From Haematococcus lacustris (Eukaryota > Chlorophyta > Chlorophyceae > Chlamydomonadales > Haematococcaceae), in assembly GCA_030144725.1 (NCBI GenBank), contig JASKMD010000019.1:5054985-5118984 (forward strand): a stretch of 64,000 nt of DNA, read 5' to 3'. The notes beneath the pieces are model-generated. The model was not told the origin of the DNA, ran no database searches, and saw only the letters and a list, made by a program, of their open reading frames with translations. The translations under genes were made by a program, and so were the position numbers. Shown here piece after piece: positions 38,189-48,580 of the stretch. Position 1 is the first letter of the stretch. Each line of letters begins with the position of its first letter.

Positions 38189-38237
38189 CCCCCCCTTTGA
38201 GCTGTTATCGGCTAAAATCATTGCATGTTTGTCATAA
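38189..38237 (+). mobile_element. Terminal fragment shared with 46425-46471
   Basis: Seven C followed by TTTGAGCTGTTATCGGCTAA, then after a few variable bases ATGTTTGTCAT. The same string stands directly 3' of the TnpB-like pseudogene at 46425-46471, in the same orientation. Here only the terminus is present, so it is probably the truncated 3' end of another copy. Confidence 0.6.
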
Positions 38238-38607
38238 TGGTATATTACTGGGCTGATTAGAAGGTGCGGTCCCCCTGTATTCCATACACGATCCTGCATG
38301 TGGTTACCCCCGCCATTGGCTGCACCCATGAAAAGGGCACTTTTCCGGCTGTTTTCACTGTCCAACCAGGATGTGAACTGCCAGTTCTGTGCGGCTCCTT
38401 GTGTGGGCTTCTATCGTGTAATCAGGACATAAACGCGTTGTAATCATGTTTGGGCCGTTTGTGATGCTCCAAAGTAGACCCCCATGCACCTTACATAACC
38501 AGCCACATCAGCCATATAAACTTTCGCCTCATATTCAAACTCCAGTTGCTCACTCCTTAGGTCCCTCACCACCAAACGACGCAATGTCCGACGTTCTTTT
38601 GGCCTAT

Positions 38608-39753
38608 TCAACCCCAATATCGTGCACAGTGTGTGTTGGTCAGTTTGCCAAAGCACACCTGATCATGCAATAATTCGGGATGGAACCACATCAACAAAGC
38701 ATAACACTCTTCGTCATCCCACACCTCCTTCACAGTGTCTTGAAACATGGGCATGGGCTCAAGTGGGGTGGTGGTGTCAGGCTTCATGCTAGGCAGGCAT
38801 GGCACACTCATGCACGTGCTGCATGCACAAGCAGCCATGGCCCATTGAGGCTGCTCCCTGTCAGGTGTGAATACCATGCGGTGCATTGCCCTGCACCCCT
38901 CCACCTTATCATGCATGCGTTCCACATCAGCCTCAGGCATACTGCATACACCTGCTTGCCTAGCGTCGTCCAGCACCAGGTAGCGCCGACGCATGATGTG
39001 TCCACGTTGCCGGTGGCTGGCACTGGTGTCTTGTGCATGGCATGGTACAGCAAAATGCTTGTTAGCCCAATCTGTCAGCACAGCAGCCCCACACACTTTC
39101 CCCACCAGTTCAGGATGGACTAACATCTGCTCCCTCCACTCCCTCTTAGCCACCCCACCCTCAGAGTCATGCGTGCTCTTGAAATGCGATGTGGCACCAT
39201 ATGACCATTGCACAGGCACCCCAAACCTATTAGCTAGGTGCCAATGCAACTTGAAGGCCTTGGCCCCCTTGAACTGTGATGCACAACCATCTGACCACAA
39301 GCACAGCTGCCTCATGTCCATCTTGCCCACCCACCCCTCTCCATCGTCCCTCCCCTCACTCACTCCATCGGTGTTGCTGGCCTCACCCTGGATGCCATCC
39401 GGGTGCCTCCTGCCTTGCAGCAAACACTCAATCACTTGCACGAGGGCTGTGGTGGAAGCCTCAGCAGACTGGTCACACCTGTCAGCACTCACAAACACTG
39501 ACTCCTCCCTGTAGTTGCCAGCCATGTCCTGGTAGTGTGCACATGCCACGAACACTGACATGGTCCTCTGCTTCCAATATGCTCCCTGACATGCTATGTC
39601 TTGGTGGATGGTGAGCTTCTCCGACCAGTGTTGCTGTGCAGCCAGCTGCTGCTGCACCTGGCGTTGCAATTCAGCCCCACTTTGTGCCTCGAGCTGTTGC
39701 TGCAGCCTGTTAAGCTGTTGCTGCAACTGCACCTCGTGGTGTTGCTGAGCCAC
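38608..39753 (-). pseudogene. DDE-type transposase-like protein
   Basis: The 381-residue minus-strand reading opens with a Gln-rich coiled coil (residues 1-45) and then a globular region: HWSEKLTIHQDIACQGAYWK, an Asp-bearing LCLWSDGCASQFKGAKAF, and GATSHFKSTHDSEGGVAKRE. The SDGxxxQFK..ATSHxK..D..GG layout is one I associate with transposase-like proteins of several eukaryotes. The exact superfamily is not certain. Upstream (to 40357) the minus strand encodes a zinc-ribbon-like start (DCDCGLLLKT, then PFLGCTRFPDYWCLW) and a 63-bp coiled-coil repeat in which two CAG codons have become TAG. The frames also shift between these parts, so the copy is decayed. Confidence 0.6.
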
Positions 39754-39754
39754 C

Positions 39755-40357
39755 TGCTGCTCCCTCTGCTACAGGTCCGCCTGCTGCTGCTGCACCTGGT
39801 GCTTCTGCTGAGCCACCTGCTGCTCCCTCTGCTACAGGTCCGCCTGCTGCTGCTGCACCTGGTGCTTCTGCTGAGCCACCTGCTGCTCCCTCTGCTGCAG
39901 GTCCGCCTGCTGCTGCTGCACCTGTTGCTGCTGCTGAGCCACCTGCTGCTCCCTCGGCTGCATGTCTGCCAGCATCAGCCTGTGCCTGGGCCTCAGCCTC
40001 AGCAGCACCAGCCTGGGCCTTGGCCTCAGCCTCAGCAGCCCTGCGCTGTGCCATAACCTCCCTCGCTTTTTGCGCACCGGCACATCTAGCCATCACCCCC
40101 CTTTTCTTGTTAACCATGGCGTTTACAGGCCTGCACAACGGCAAACACTTTTCCCAGCTTAGTGTCTGCATGTTTTTCACTAATTCTTGCCGTTCGAGGT
40201 TGCTCAGAAGCCACAAGCACCAGTAATCAGGAAATCTTGTGCAACCTAAAAATGGCTGCAACATGTGGACTGAACCTGTTTTCAGCAACAATCCGCAATC
40301 GCAGTCACGCTCCAACCCGAAATGCCATCGAACTGCAGAGGCGCCGTTTGATGACAA
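39755..40357 (-). pseudogene. Zinc-ribbon and coiled-coil N-terminal part
   Basis: Probable 5' portion of the transposase-like gene. The start near 40357 leads to a CX1CG..FLGC..C pattern resembling topoisomerase-type or GRF zinc ribbons, then KARE/AEAEAKAQAGAAEAEAQA helix. At about 39990 the plausible frame changes to a run of QREQQVAQQ repeats (63 bp per unit, three units, 39772-39957). Two of the units carry a TAG stop where the third has CAG. Confidence 0.5.
39772..39957 (-). repeat. 63-bp tandem repeat, three copies
   Basis: Three nearly identical 63-bp units encode a heptad-like QREQQVAQQ coiled coil on the minus strand. They differ at the CAG/TAG codon and near the last unit. Confidence 0.85.
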
Positions 40358-40836
40358 AAGGTGACACTTTAAGCGGGGGTCAAGGAAACAGGCCGGGAAG
40401 CAGCAAGTGAGCTTGGGAGAGGGTCTCGATTCGTGCTAGGACGTTGCAGCACTGATGCGTGCTAACCTGAAAAGTTGGCATGTCCAGGCAGGATGCGCCA
40501 TTTAAGCCGCTCTGGGTCCAGGCTGCCTAATGCCGTCGTTAAATGTGTCTGCGACGCTCCAGAACACGTCGCGTGTTGGGGGCCAGCCACCCGGCAAACC
40601 GCTGGGGCTGGCTGCACTCTATTTGGGCCATTACTAGCTCATCGCACAAATCGGCGGCCTCGTCCGTGCAGAAATGAGTTAGAAAGTTATCTCTTGAGCC
40701 ATGGGGGTGCAGCCAATGGCGGGGGTGACCATGTGACGATGTAGCCATGCTGCGAAACTGTCGTGCATGGAGCTTGCAGATACTTTTCCCGCTACGTCAT
40801 TCACTCCGTGCCCAGCCCATGTGTTAGGAACGACGA
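40358..40836. other. Spacer upstream of thioesterase-like gene
   Basis: No exon recognised. The sequence between the transposase-like remnant and the start at 40837 should include the promoter of the thioesterase-like gene. At about 40362-40380 a C/G-rich end (CTTTAAGCGGGGGTC) weakly mirrors the CCCCCTTTGAG terminus at 38189. This pairing is not convincing. Confidence 0.3.
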
Positions 40837-43800
40837 ATGCTCCCGTTGCTTGCCAGCCGCGCTACAGCCACGTCTTCCGGTCTCACGTCACGCCTGTCTC
40901 CCTTATTCTTTCACTGCGCTCTCGAACTCTCGCTACCCGCACTACAACACTCGTCAACAGCGACGCATGACAGGCTTAACCAGCCGCTGAACTCAGGCCC
41001 CTGTGCTTCTGTCCAAGCCTCTGCCAGTACCTCGTCGCGCTCATGGCAGCATACACCCACACCCAACCTTCTCCGTCGTTGGAGCAGCAAGAGTAACTTG
41101 GGCAGCAAGGAGGCATGGGCCAGCTGGCACGCTCTAGTGAACCAGCTGGACGAGGAGCGGATCAACCCCTGCAACAGCAAGCTGCACCCAGCCGTGGTAG
41201 AAGGGGTTCTTCAGGCAGGTGCTTAGCTGCACACCCCAGTAGTGCGCACGTAGTAATGTCAACCAGGTGGCCGAGGAGGAGGTTGAGCAGCTCACTTGGT
41301 AAAACTGTTAGTCCCCAGCCATTCCATAGGAGGGCCAGGTGCCTGAAGTGCGGCCTCATAGCCAGAAGCATACTGACGAGGTCAGCTTGGCAACACACTA
41401 GCATGCATAAATGAAACAACCAGCAGCAGGGAAGGACAGGGAGCGACTGTTGTGCAGGCAGGTGTTGGGGTCCTGCTCTGGCTGCCCGAGCCCATGTCGT
41501 CATGCCCATGCGTGGCCACAGGCGCCCCAGGGCGAGGAGCTTTGTGTGCAGGAGGCTTACACCTCACAGAGCACCTGCTTTGGCTGCGGTGCGTTGCTGG
41601 CATTTACAGCTGTGGGCCTGCTGGGAGTGAACATGGGTCAGGTCTGGGCTGCAGTGTACAGGAAGATAGGTGGAGCAAGTGTTCATATCAGGAGAACACA
41701 TAGGCAAGCACGACATCTTTGCCACCACAGCAAACAAACGGGACAACGTAACTGTGTGAAGGAGCAGGAACAATGAGCGGTTTACCAGGCACTTGGGCTA
41801 TTGCGTGTGATGGCTGCTGCTGCTGCTGCTACTGCTATGGTGTGTGCAGGTCCATCCCACCCTGAGGGGCTGAAGCTGAGGAGTCGGAGGGTCGTGGGTG
41901 AGTGACTGGCCGGCTGCAGCAGGCAGCCTGGGACGGCCTCTGAGGAGGGCCTGGTTGTCTGGCTGCCTGTAGGTCACTTGTTGGCCAGCTAGACATAGCT
42001 GGCTGTGCAGGCAGGCAATGGGCATCTGGGATAGCAGGGAGGTCACGCTGCCCAGGCTGGGTTCTGGTGTAAGGTGTGATTCAGTGTGATGTGAGTGGTG
42101 TGGGTCAGGGTCACCTTGAAAGGCAAGGAGAGCGAAGGCAAGGGGTCTCACCAGGCTGCTAAGGGCTGACAGCTGTTCTTGGATGTGCGGGTGCTGCAGG
42201 GAGGCTGTTGGACTGGCAGCCGTGAAGCCGACCCTGGCCTGCCTAGCTGGCCTGTGTTGGCTAACCTTGAACATGTCTGTGAACTACTGGCTGTGTTGAG
42301 CCTGCTGCTGCTGCTGCTACTGTCTACCAGGGGGGCTGGAGGGTACTGTGACACTGGCCGACAAGTACTGTGCTTTCCCGGTGAGTTGTGGGATGCTGGT
42401 GGAGCCAAGCAGCGTGGGGTAGGGTGGCAGGGGTGGGGTGTCAGGGGTGGGGTCATGGGTAAGTGTGAGCATCCTCATGCCGTGTAGTCAATAGTGCTGT
42501 ATGCCTGCAGCATTGTCAGATGGTGTGGGCACATGATAGTTGCATAGGCTGCTGAGTGTTCCTGCTGTGTTCAGTTGTGGCAGTGCAGGCAGGCCTGAGC
42601 CCATTGCTTAACAAAGGTAATCAGGCAGTGGCTGGGCATGCTGGGTATTGTACACCCCAAATCATTGCATGCTTACTCACAGACTGTGACAGCCACTTTG
42701 TGAATATCAATGTATGAGATGCCTTGTGCTGAGCTTCCGCATCCAGACAGACTCACGAGCTTGTGCTGCCTGGCTGTCGTCCAGGGCATTATCAGCGGAG
42801 GCATTGTAACCGCAGTGCTGGACTGCCATGCAAATGTGAGTCTGCCAGATTTAGGCTGGTGGCACTAGTCTGCAGGGTATGGGTCACAGGGGCCGGGGCT
42901 GGGGCAGGGGTGTAGAGGTGCTATGTTGCATGTTGATGGGGGTTGTGCGTGATCCTCCTGCCATTGCTACCTGTTGGTGCCTGCTGATGCTGATGTTGCT
43001 GATGCCTTCGTGATTCATGCACATGTGTCAGTGTTGCCATACTTGGTTAGTGTTGCTTTGCAGTGGACAGCTGCCATAGCACTTATGGACAAGGCCTGCC
43101 TGCCTAAACCCCCCCTGACCCTGACAGCCTCCATGAACGTGAGTCATGGGCAGCACCCTCCTCAGCCCTGCAACAGCCCTGCAACAGGTCCTGCAACAGC
43201 CCTGCAACAAATGTTGGCATCATGAGGGTCATATTTACATGAACAGCATACGAACACGACTATGATCATCTGCTGTATACCCTGCATACCCTGTATGCTG
43301 CTGCATGCCATGGGCACGTCCACTAGCTGTCGTCATGCCTGGTGGCCTGGTAAGTAAGACCCAATGTCTGGTAGGCCTCTCTCACAAATAGGATCATCTG
43401 CTGTATGCGCCCACTAGCTGTTCATGGGCACGTCCCCTAGCTGGATGTCGGATTTGGCCCCCACACTGTGAGCCTGGCAGCAAAACATAGTCCCCTCTCA
43501 CTGCCTGGCAGCCCAGGCCAAGGACGTGTGAGACATCACAACCTTGCAGCTACACCCTGCTGCGACTGGCTGCGTCAGTCGTAGTCGTTAGCAGGTCCTG
43601 CCACACCAGCAAACCTATACATTATGTGGTTTTTGGCTGTGATGTAAAGGCCGATCTCACAGCCACGGTCGTAGTGTTCACACCTGCTCAAGCCGCTGCC
43701 CCTGCTGCGCCTGTACTGCAGATCACGTACAAGGAGCCCACTCCGCCAGGGGTTGAGCTGCTTGTGCGCAGCAAGGTGCTGGCCATCAGGGAGAGCAACC

Positions 43801-44905
43801 AGCCGGGCATGGGCAAGGCCAGCGTGGAGGTAAGGGTGAACAACCAATTATGGCATGCTATGTCACATGGAACAAGTCCCGCCAGAGACCCAGAGCAGGG
43901 GTCAGGGATGGGGTTTAAGGGACGGCATTGACAAGCTGCTGGTAGGTGCATCAGCAATTGCTAGGTGGAGGTGAGCAATCATGGGTGCCAGTTGCAGGTG
44001 CTGGGTGCTGGCCAGGCAGGTGTTGTGCGGTTTGGTGTTGTGTTGTGTGGTTCGGTGGTCCACCAGGGTTGTGTCATGCATGCTGGACAGGGGTATACAC
44101 CAGGGCCAGCTATAGACTGAGGGAGGGGGCCAAGGATGGGGGTTGAGGGAGGTCCTAGGTGATGCTAGGACAGCTGGTGGGATCAGGCCGCGCCCCTTCA
44201 GGCAAAAGCTCCTTTGCCTGAGTATGCTTTTTCTCCTCCTTGTGCACAGCAGGCCACCAGGCTGGCAAGGTGCTGCTAGACGGGGCAGGTGTTGGGGTTT
44301 GAGGGGTGGGGGGGTGCACGGTGGTACATGCTTAATATAGCCTGGCCAGACCTGAGCGTGTGGGGAGTGGGGGCAAGTGTGGGGGTGGGGGCAAGTGTGG
44401 GGGTGGGGGGAGGGTGCATGGTGGTACTTGCAACGATCCCTTCCCCATCCCGCTGGCCAGCTGGGCCTGGGCCTGGCATTGCTATGCTTTATGGGGATGG
44501 GGAAGCCATGAAGTGTGTTGCATGGAACATGTGTGACCATGTGACCGTGTGCATGTGAGCAGGTGGAGGTTTCCCTGTTCGAGCCCATGCTGCCCGACAC
44601 ACCCATGAAGCTTCTGGTCCATGCCACTGGTAGGTGGCACTGCCCAATGCCAGCTAGGCTGGTGTGATGAGCTGATGGGGCTGCGTGCCGTCATTGCAAG
44701 GCAGGGTCCAGGGTGGCAGGGCGGCTGTGGGGTAAGAAGCAGGTAGACAGGGGCACGGGGAAGGGGTAGGAGTGGGAAGGGACGATTGCGATGTGCTGAG
44801 CATGTCCTTTTGCCAGCATCATCTGTGTCTGCCTGCTGCTGCTGCTGCTGCTGCCCCCACAACTCAGGTGTGTTCAAGCGTCTGGGAGCTCTGCGGGCCA
44901 TGTAG
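40837..44905 (+). CDS. Hotdog-fold thioesterase-like protein
   Basis: PaaI-like/acyl-CoA thioesterase superfamily member, expected to hydrolyse an acyl thioester; the substrate is unknown. Nine exons: 40837-41214, 41522-41588, 41850-41897, 42331-42380, 42785-42835, 43064-43138, 43722-43829, 44563-44629 and 44868-44905, giving 882 nt and 293 residues. The first ~90 residues are Ser/Arg/Leu-rich with few acids, suggesting an organelle-targeting peptide. Key blocks are STCFGCGPSHPEGLKLRS, GLEGTVTLADKYCAFP, the active-site helix region GIISGGIVTAVLDCHANW (Asp retained, SGG where many members have HGG), PKPPLTLTASMN, and the last strands ITYKEPTPPGVELLVRSKVL and VEVSLFEPM. The LTADxxVxYxxPxP-like order matches the family. 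Intron 1 starts with GC (CAG|GCAGGT), which is needed to keep phase. All other introns are GT-AG. Confidence 0.88.
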
Positions 44906-45360
44906 GCAGCTCAAGCGGCCCCAATGACTGCTGTGCTGTCTGCGAGTAGGACCTTTGGGGCGTACGTGCTTTAGTATAGGGGCTTTGTGGGAATGCCGCT
45001 GCTAATCCATGTCAGGCCGTCAGGGAGATCCGGCACTCAACGAGGTCTAAGTACAAAGCAGCATGATTTACAATGATGGATCACAGGGCCATACTCTCCT
45101 TACCGCTGGTATAGCTTGGCATTGCCCGGACCTGACAGTAGATGGGACGCCAACCTGTTGATCAGATGCTTGGGTGTGGCATGCATTGGATCGGACTGGA
45201 CTCTCCGATGCTGGTTGTGTGGATATACGTCACTTCCGTAAAGACATCAAAGAAGTTTAAACACCTGTGATCTGTGAGTTGCTGGGAATAGAGGGAATAG
45301 AACACACGCCCCTAGGAGCAGTACCTAGAAACACAATGACTCAGATGAACCGTGCTGGCC
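44906..45360. other. Downstream of thioesterase-like gene
   Basis: No coding exon recognised. It should contain the 3' UTR of the thioesterase-like gene, but no TGTAA is evident. Confidence 0.35.
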
Positions 45361-46419
45361 CGGTGCAAACATCCAGGACTGGCAAGGCCACTCCCTGGAG
45401 GCCAACCTGCGGCACATAACCACCGCCCTGGCCCCCAACGATGCGGCATGGCAGCAGCTCAGACTATACGGAGTCTGGGTACGGGCTCCGGGGCACGAGC
45501 GGGAACGAACGGGACGGGCGATGGAGCATTTGGCCGCCGAAGGCTTCTACAAGAAGGTGAGGATGGGTGGGTGGGGTTGGGAGTGGGAGGTGGTGGGATG
45601 GCATGGAGTAAAAGAGTATTTCTCTGTACCATCGCTAACCTGGTGCCACCGTGTCAGCCACCCTGTGTGCCTTGTATGCATGACTGCAGCTGGTGGTCTG
45701 CTTTGGCGCAGCTGGCATTGGCACCCGGGGAGGCTGGGGTGCAGATGCGTTGCTGCGCCTGCTGCTAGGTGGTGTGCATGTCCAGGAGCACAGACCAGCG
45801 GCGGGGCAGGGTGGTGCTTGGGGATGAGTCCCGCAACACCCGGGCCACCTCAGGAGTGAATGGCCAGCAGCCATGTGAGGAGCAGCTGGATGAATGCAAG
45901 CCCACCAAGCCTGCAGACTGGAAACCCCTCAGCAGGGCAGGTGCACCTCTGGCTGCTGCACCTAGCTTGGAGCCAGCAGCGTGACCAGCCAGTGCGGGGC
46001 CCGATGTGGTGCTCGGTGCCCTGCATCCTCCCACAGCCCCCATGCAGCCAGGCAACCCCACAGTCAACAGCCTCAGGGCCTGGGCCCAGCATTCCCCCGC
46101 CAGCTGGGCGTAGCAAGTGCATTGAGGCTGAGCAGGCAGAGGTTCCCACCCAGCCCACCATAGGCAAAGGCAACGGCAAGGCTGCTCAGCCCAGCCAACC
46201 AGCACTACAATTAGGCAGGTGGGTAGGCAGGGACTGCGATGCGACGCTGAGCATGCAACACATAGGAGAGAGCAGGTGGCACCCGCTGCAGCTATGCTGG
46301 AGGCCGGACCTGCCAGCTCTGCCAGCCGAGGGCAAGTAGTGCAAATGCCTAGGCTACAACCGGCTGTGAGACAGGGCACCCAAGGCCTAAGAGCAGCAGC
46401 AGCCTGCTGGGGCACAGTG
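45361..46419 (+). pseudogene. TnpB/Fanzor-like (OrfB) element pseudogene
   Basis: Recognisable pieces: 45364-45556 (NIQDWQGHSLEANLRHITTA, ending MEHLAAEGFYKK, then GTGAGG), 45690-45768 (LVVCFGAAGIGTRGGWGADA, GT donor), about 45781-45940 (QRRGRVVLGDESRNTRATSG) and, one frame away, 45960-46339 (LGRWVGRDCDATLSMQHIGE). RGRVVLGDE..NTR resembles the strand before the OrfB zinc ribbon. RDCDATLSM resembles RuvC-III, DRDxNAAxN, of TnpB/Fanzor nucleases, with the second A changed. After 46339 the reading continues sensibly through three stops (TAG, TGA, TAA) to 46419. Phase also fails at the 45781 acceptor. It is thus a dead copy lacking the N-terminal RuvC-I part. The family call rests on motif likeness and on my recollection of similar algal proteins. 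Confidence 0.45.
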
Positions 46420-46424
46420 ACGTA

Positions 46425-46471
46425 CCCCCCCTTTGAGCTGTTATCGGCTAACATCTGTGTATGTTTGTCAT
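46425..46471 (+). mobile_element. Conserved 3' terminus after OrfB-like pseudogene
   Basis: Begins six bases after the last stop of the OrfB-like reading. Seven C, then TTTGAGCTGTTATCGGCTAA and ATGTTTGTCAT after a short variable part. An almost identical string occurs at 38189-38237 in the same orientation. Confidence 0.6.
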
Positions 46472-47211
46472 GCCACTTCTAGGCTATGGCACTGTCACAG
46501 GAGCCAGGCAATAGTGTAGGTAGCAGGCGCCCATGCCATGTGCATGGGAGCATAGCTCTAGACAGACAAAACTCCACCCCTGGTGGGGGAACCTGGATAT
46601 GCCATTGCGTCAACAATTGCTGCCCACTGAGCTGATGCGGAGGTGCTGGGGTACGGCTTGTGTCTGTCGTTGCCGGAGCAAGGCCCGTCGTTTCCTTCGT
46701 CGTTGTCGTTGTCGTGACAGCCCGTTCAGCTATGTTTCTTGACAAACGTTTGAAGGCAGATCTATAAGGTTTCTGCAGTCAGTCTCTGGCGTCCTTGCTT
46801 CAGTCTCCACTGGTGTCTCCAATAGTGTCTCAATTCCAGTAAATCCGTTCACGTTTCACATGCTCTAATTATGCACCATGCAATGATCATTCTTGACGGA
46901 GACGAAGAACATTTGGCGCGCTTACCCACTACCTTCTAGGCTCACCCGCTCCGATCAGTACTAAGCCTGCAAGTCTGTTTGCAACGCGGACGCACCACGG
47001 ATCTGCTTACTGCCCAGTAGCCTGATAGGCCGCAAATCCACTGCTATGACCCTATGAGCTCGCGTCGTTAGTTTGGTGCGAGCACAATTTTACTGCTCCT
47101 TGCGCGTTTGAACAACGGTGGCAGACCTGCGAGCCCCCGCTCGCGACAAACAGGCGGTGGCTGGCAAACACCATAGCTCAGAACCCACGTTTGTGACCCA
47201 CGTCACCCGCA
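46472..47211. other. Region with no recognised gene
   Basis: Only short ORFs. A CGTTGTCGTTGTCG run near 46700 gives a repeated TTTTK reading. The sequence from 46900 to 47200 is closer to balanced base composition than its surroundings and carries no exon I can recognise. Confidence 0.35.
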
Positions 47212-48580
47212 ATGGCGCTGCAGCATGGCTGGTTCCCGCCCCAAGCGCTGCCAGGTGAGCTTGTCACTATGCACCTTCGCTCGATGAGTACTGCCTAAAT
47301 CTCTTTCTTATGCAGATCTGCGGCCGAGCGCGAGCAACCCAGGCAATCTCAGCCGCAACAACCAATCGCAGGTGCGCAACCTGGTGACAGTGACGTGTCA
47401 GTTCTGAACCAGGTCAACATATGAGCTGAATGTGTGTGCAGTTGCAGGAGGCTCAGTACAGACGTAGACTTGCTAGAGAGGCACAAGCCAGTGAGGCATT
47501 AATCGGACGCAGAAAAGTGCGGGGCCCACGCCTGAACCATGTAAGCCACCTGCCAAGCAAAATGTCGGCATGTTCAGATACATCCTCGTGACCTGGGACA
47601 TTAGGCTCACATGGTTTGCGTTGCTATTCTGCCCGCACACGTGCATGCTGCAGGCTGCCTTGTGGGCTGCCTCTAACGTGACTATTGTGCATGAAGCCTT
47701 TGATGCAGCTCTGACCTGGCCAGCTCACCAGCACTCGCAGCCGATGCGGCACCATCGACAGACATTGCGTGGGCAGCAGCAACAGGGGCGGCCACAGCAG
47801 CAGCAGCCGCCGCAGCAGCATCAGCAGGAACAAACGCATGTGGGATGGGACTCAGACAGCAGCCACAGCAGTTCATGCACCGCAACCTGCCCGGCAACAC
47901 CTGGAACCCACCATCACCCTTGACGCTAGCACAACCTAGTGGCGCTAACCAGCTGCTTGTGGGACGCTGCCTACAACTGCTTGCCCCAGCACTCGCACAG
48001 CATGGCACTGACGCCGGACAGTACATTGTACATCAGTCAAGCAGAAAGGAAGAGGCGCTCCTTTCAGCCCCAGCTCTCAGTAAACCAGCCTTGGATCTGC
48101 CCCGCCAGGTCTCCAAAACTCAGGGGGATTGCTATTCAAAGGGGTATCCCTGACCTGTACTCTTGCTCCTTTGGCTCCCTTCCATGGCATACTTGTACGG
48201 ATGTGAGGAGCCGTCTGACTCCCACTCAATGAGGCTCAGGGCTGCTATTTCCACCGCTTGCTCAGCCAGCCCACCTTGGGCGGTGCACTTGTACAAAAGC
48301 CTGCAGCCCCATGTACATCTAGTTTGGCTGCAGGCCGGGTCCAGTGGCGCACAGCAGCTGCCCACACTTAGCACACAGCGCAGACGCCTTGTACAGCCCT
48401 TGGCAGGTGGACCACCAGCCAAAGCAGCAGCCTCCCCGGTGCAAGGCACCCCACACACTGCACATTGGGTTTGCAGGCACCCAGCAGCCAGGCCCACAGC
48501 AGCAGCACTAGCCTGCTCCTACATGATGCTGTACATAAGACGCTCATGGCTCCCTGACCTGGGCCCTCGCTGGCAGAGCC
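47212..48580 (+). pseudogene. Degenerate multi-exon gene, probably element-borne
   Basis: Exons with correct phases: 47212-47254 (MALQHGWFPPQALP), 47316-47371, 47442-47540 (LQEAQYRRRLAREAQASEAL) and 47654-47923 (AALWAASNVTIVHEAFDAAL, a Gln-rich stretch, stop TGA), 155 residues. Beyond the stop, other frames stay meaningful: QLLVGRCLQLLAPALAQHG, then PDLYSCSFGSLPWHTCTDVR, then TQRRRLVQPLAGGPPAKAAA and HTAHWVCRHPAARPTAAALA up to about 48580. This pattern of a long coding sense broken by frameshifts and stops is that of a decayed copy of a longer gene. I recall similar proteins repeated in chlamydomonadalean genomes, which would make it transposon-borne. No catalytic domain is seen. Confidence 0.5.

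Noticed and set aside
37619..38365. Long minus-strand ORF of mostly glycine, and three open plus-strand frames
   Set aside because: All come from the pure CCCCCG satellite, which has no stop codon in any frame. No coding signal lies outside the repeat.
38189..40380. Terminal inverted repeats bounding the transposase-like gene (CCCCCTTTGAG against GCGGGGGTC side)
   Set aside because: The match is only about ten bases with gaps, and the left end matches the OrfB-like element's 3' terminus better.
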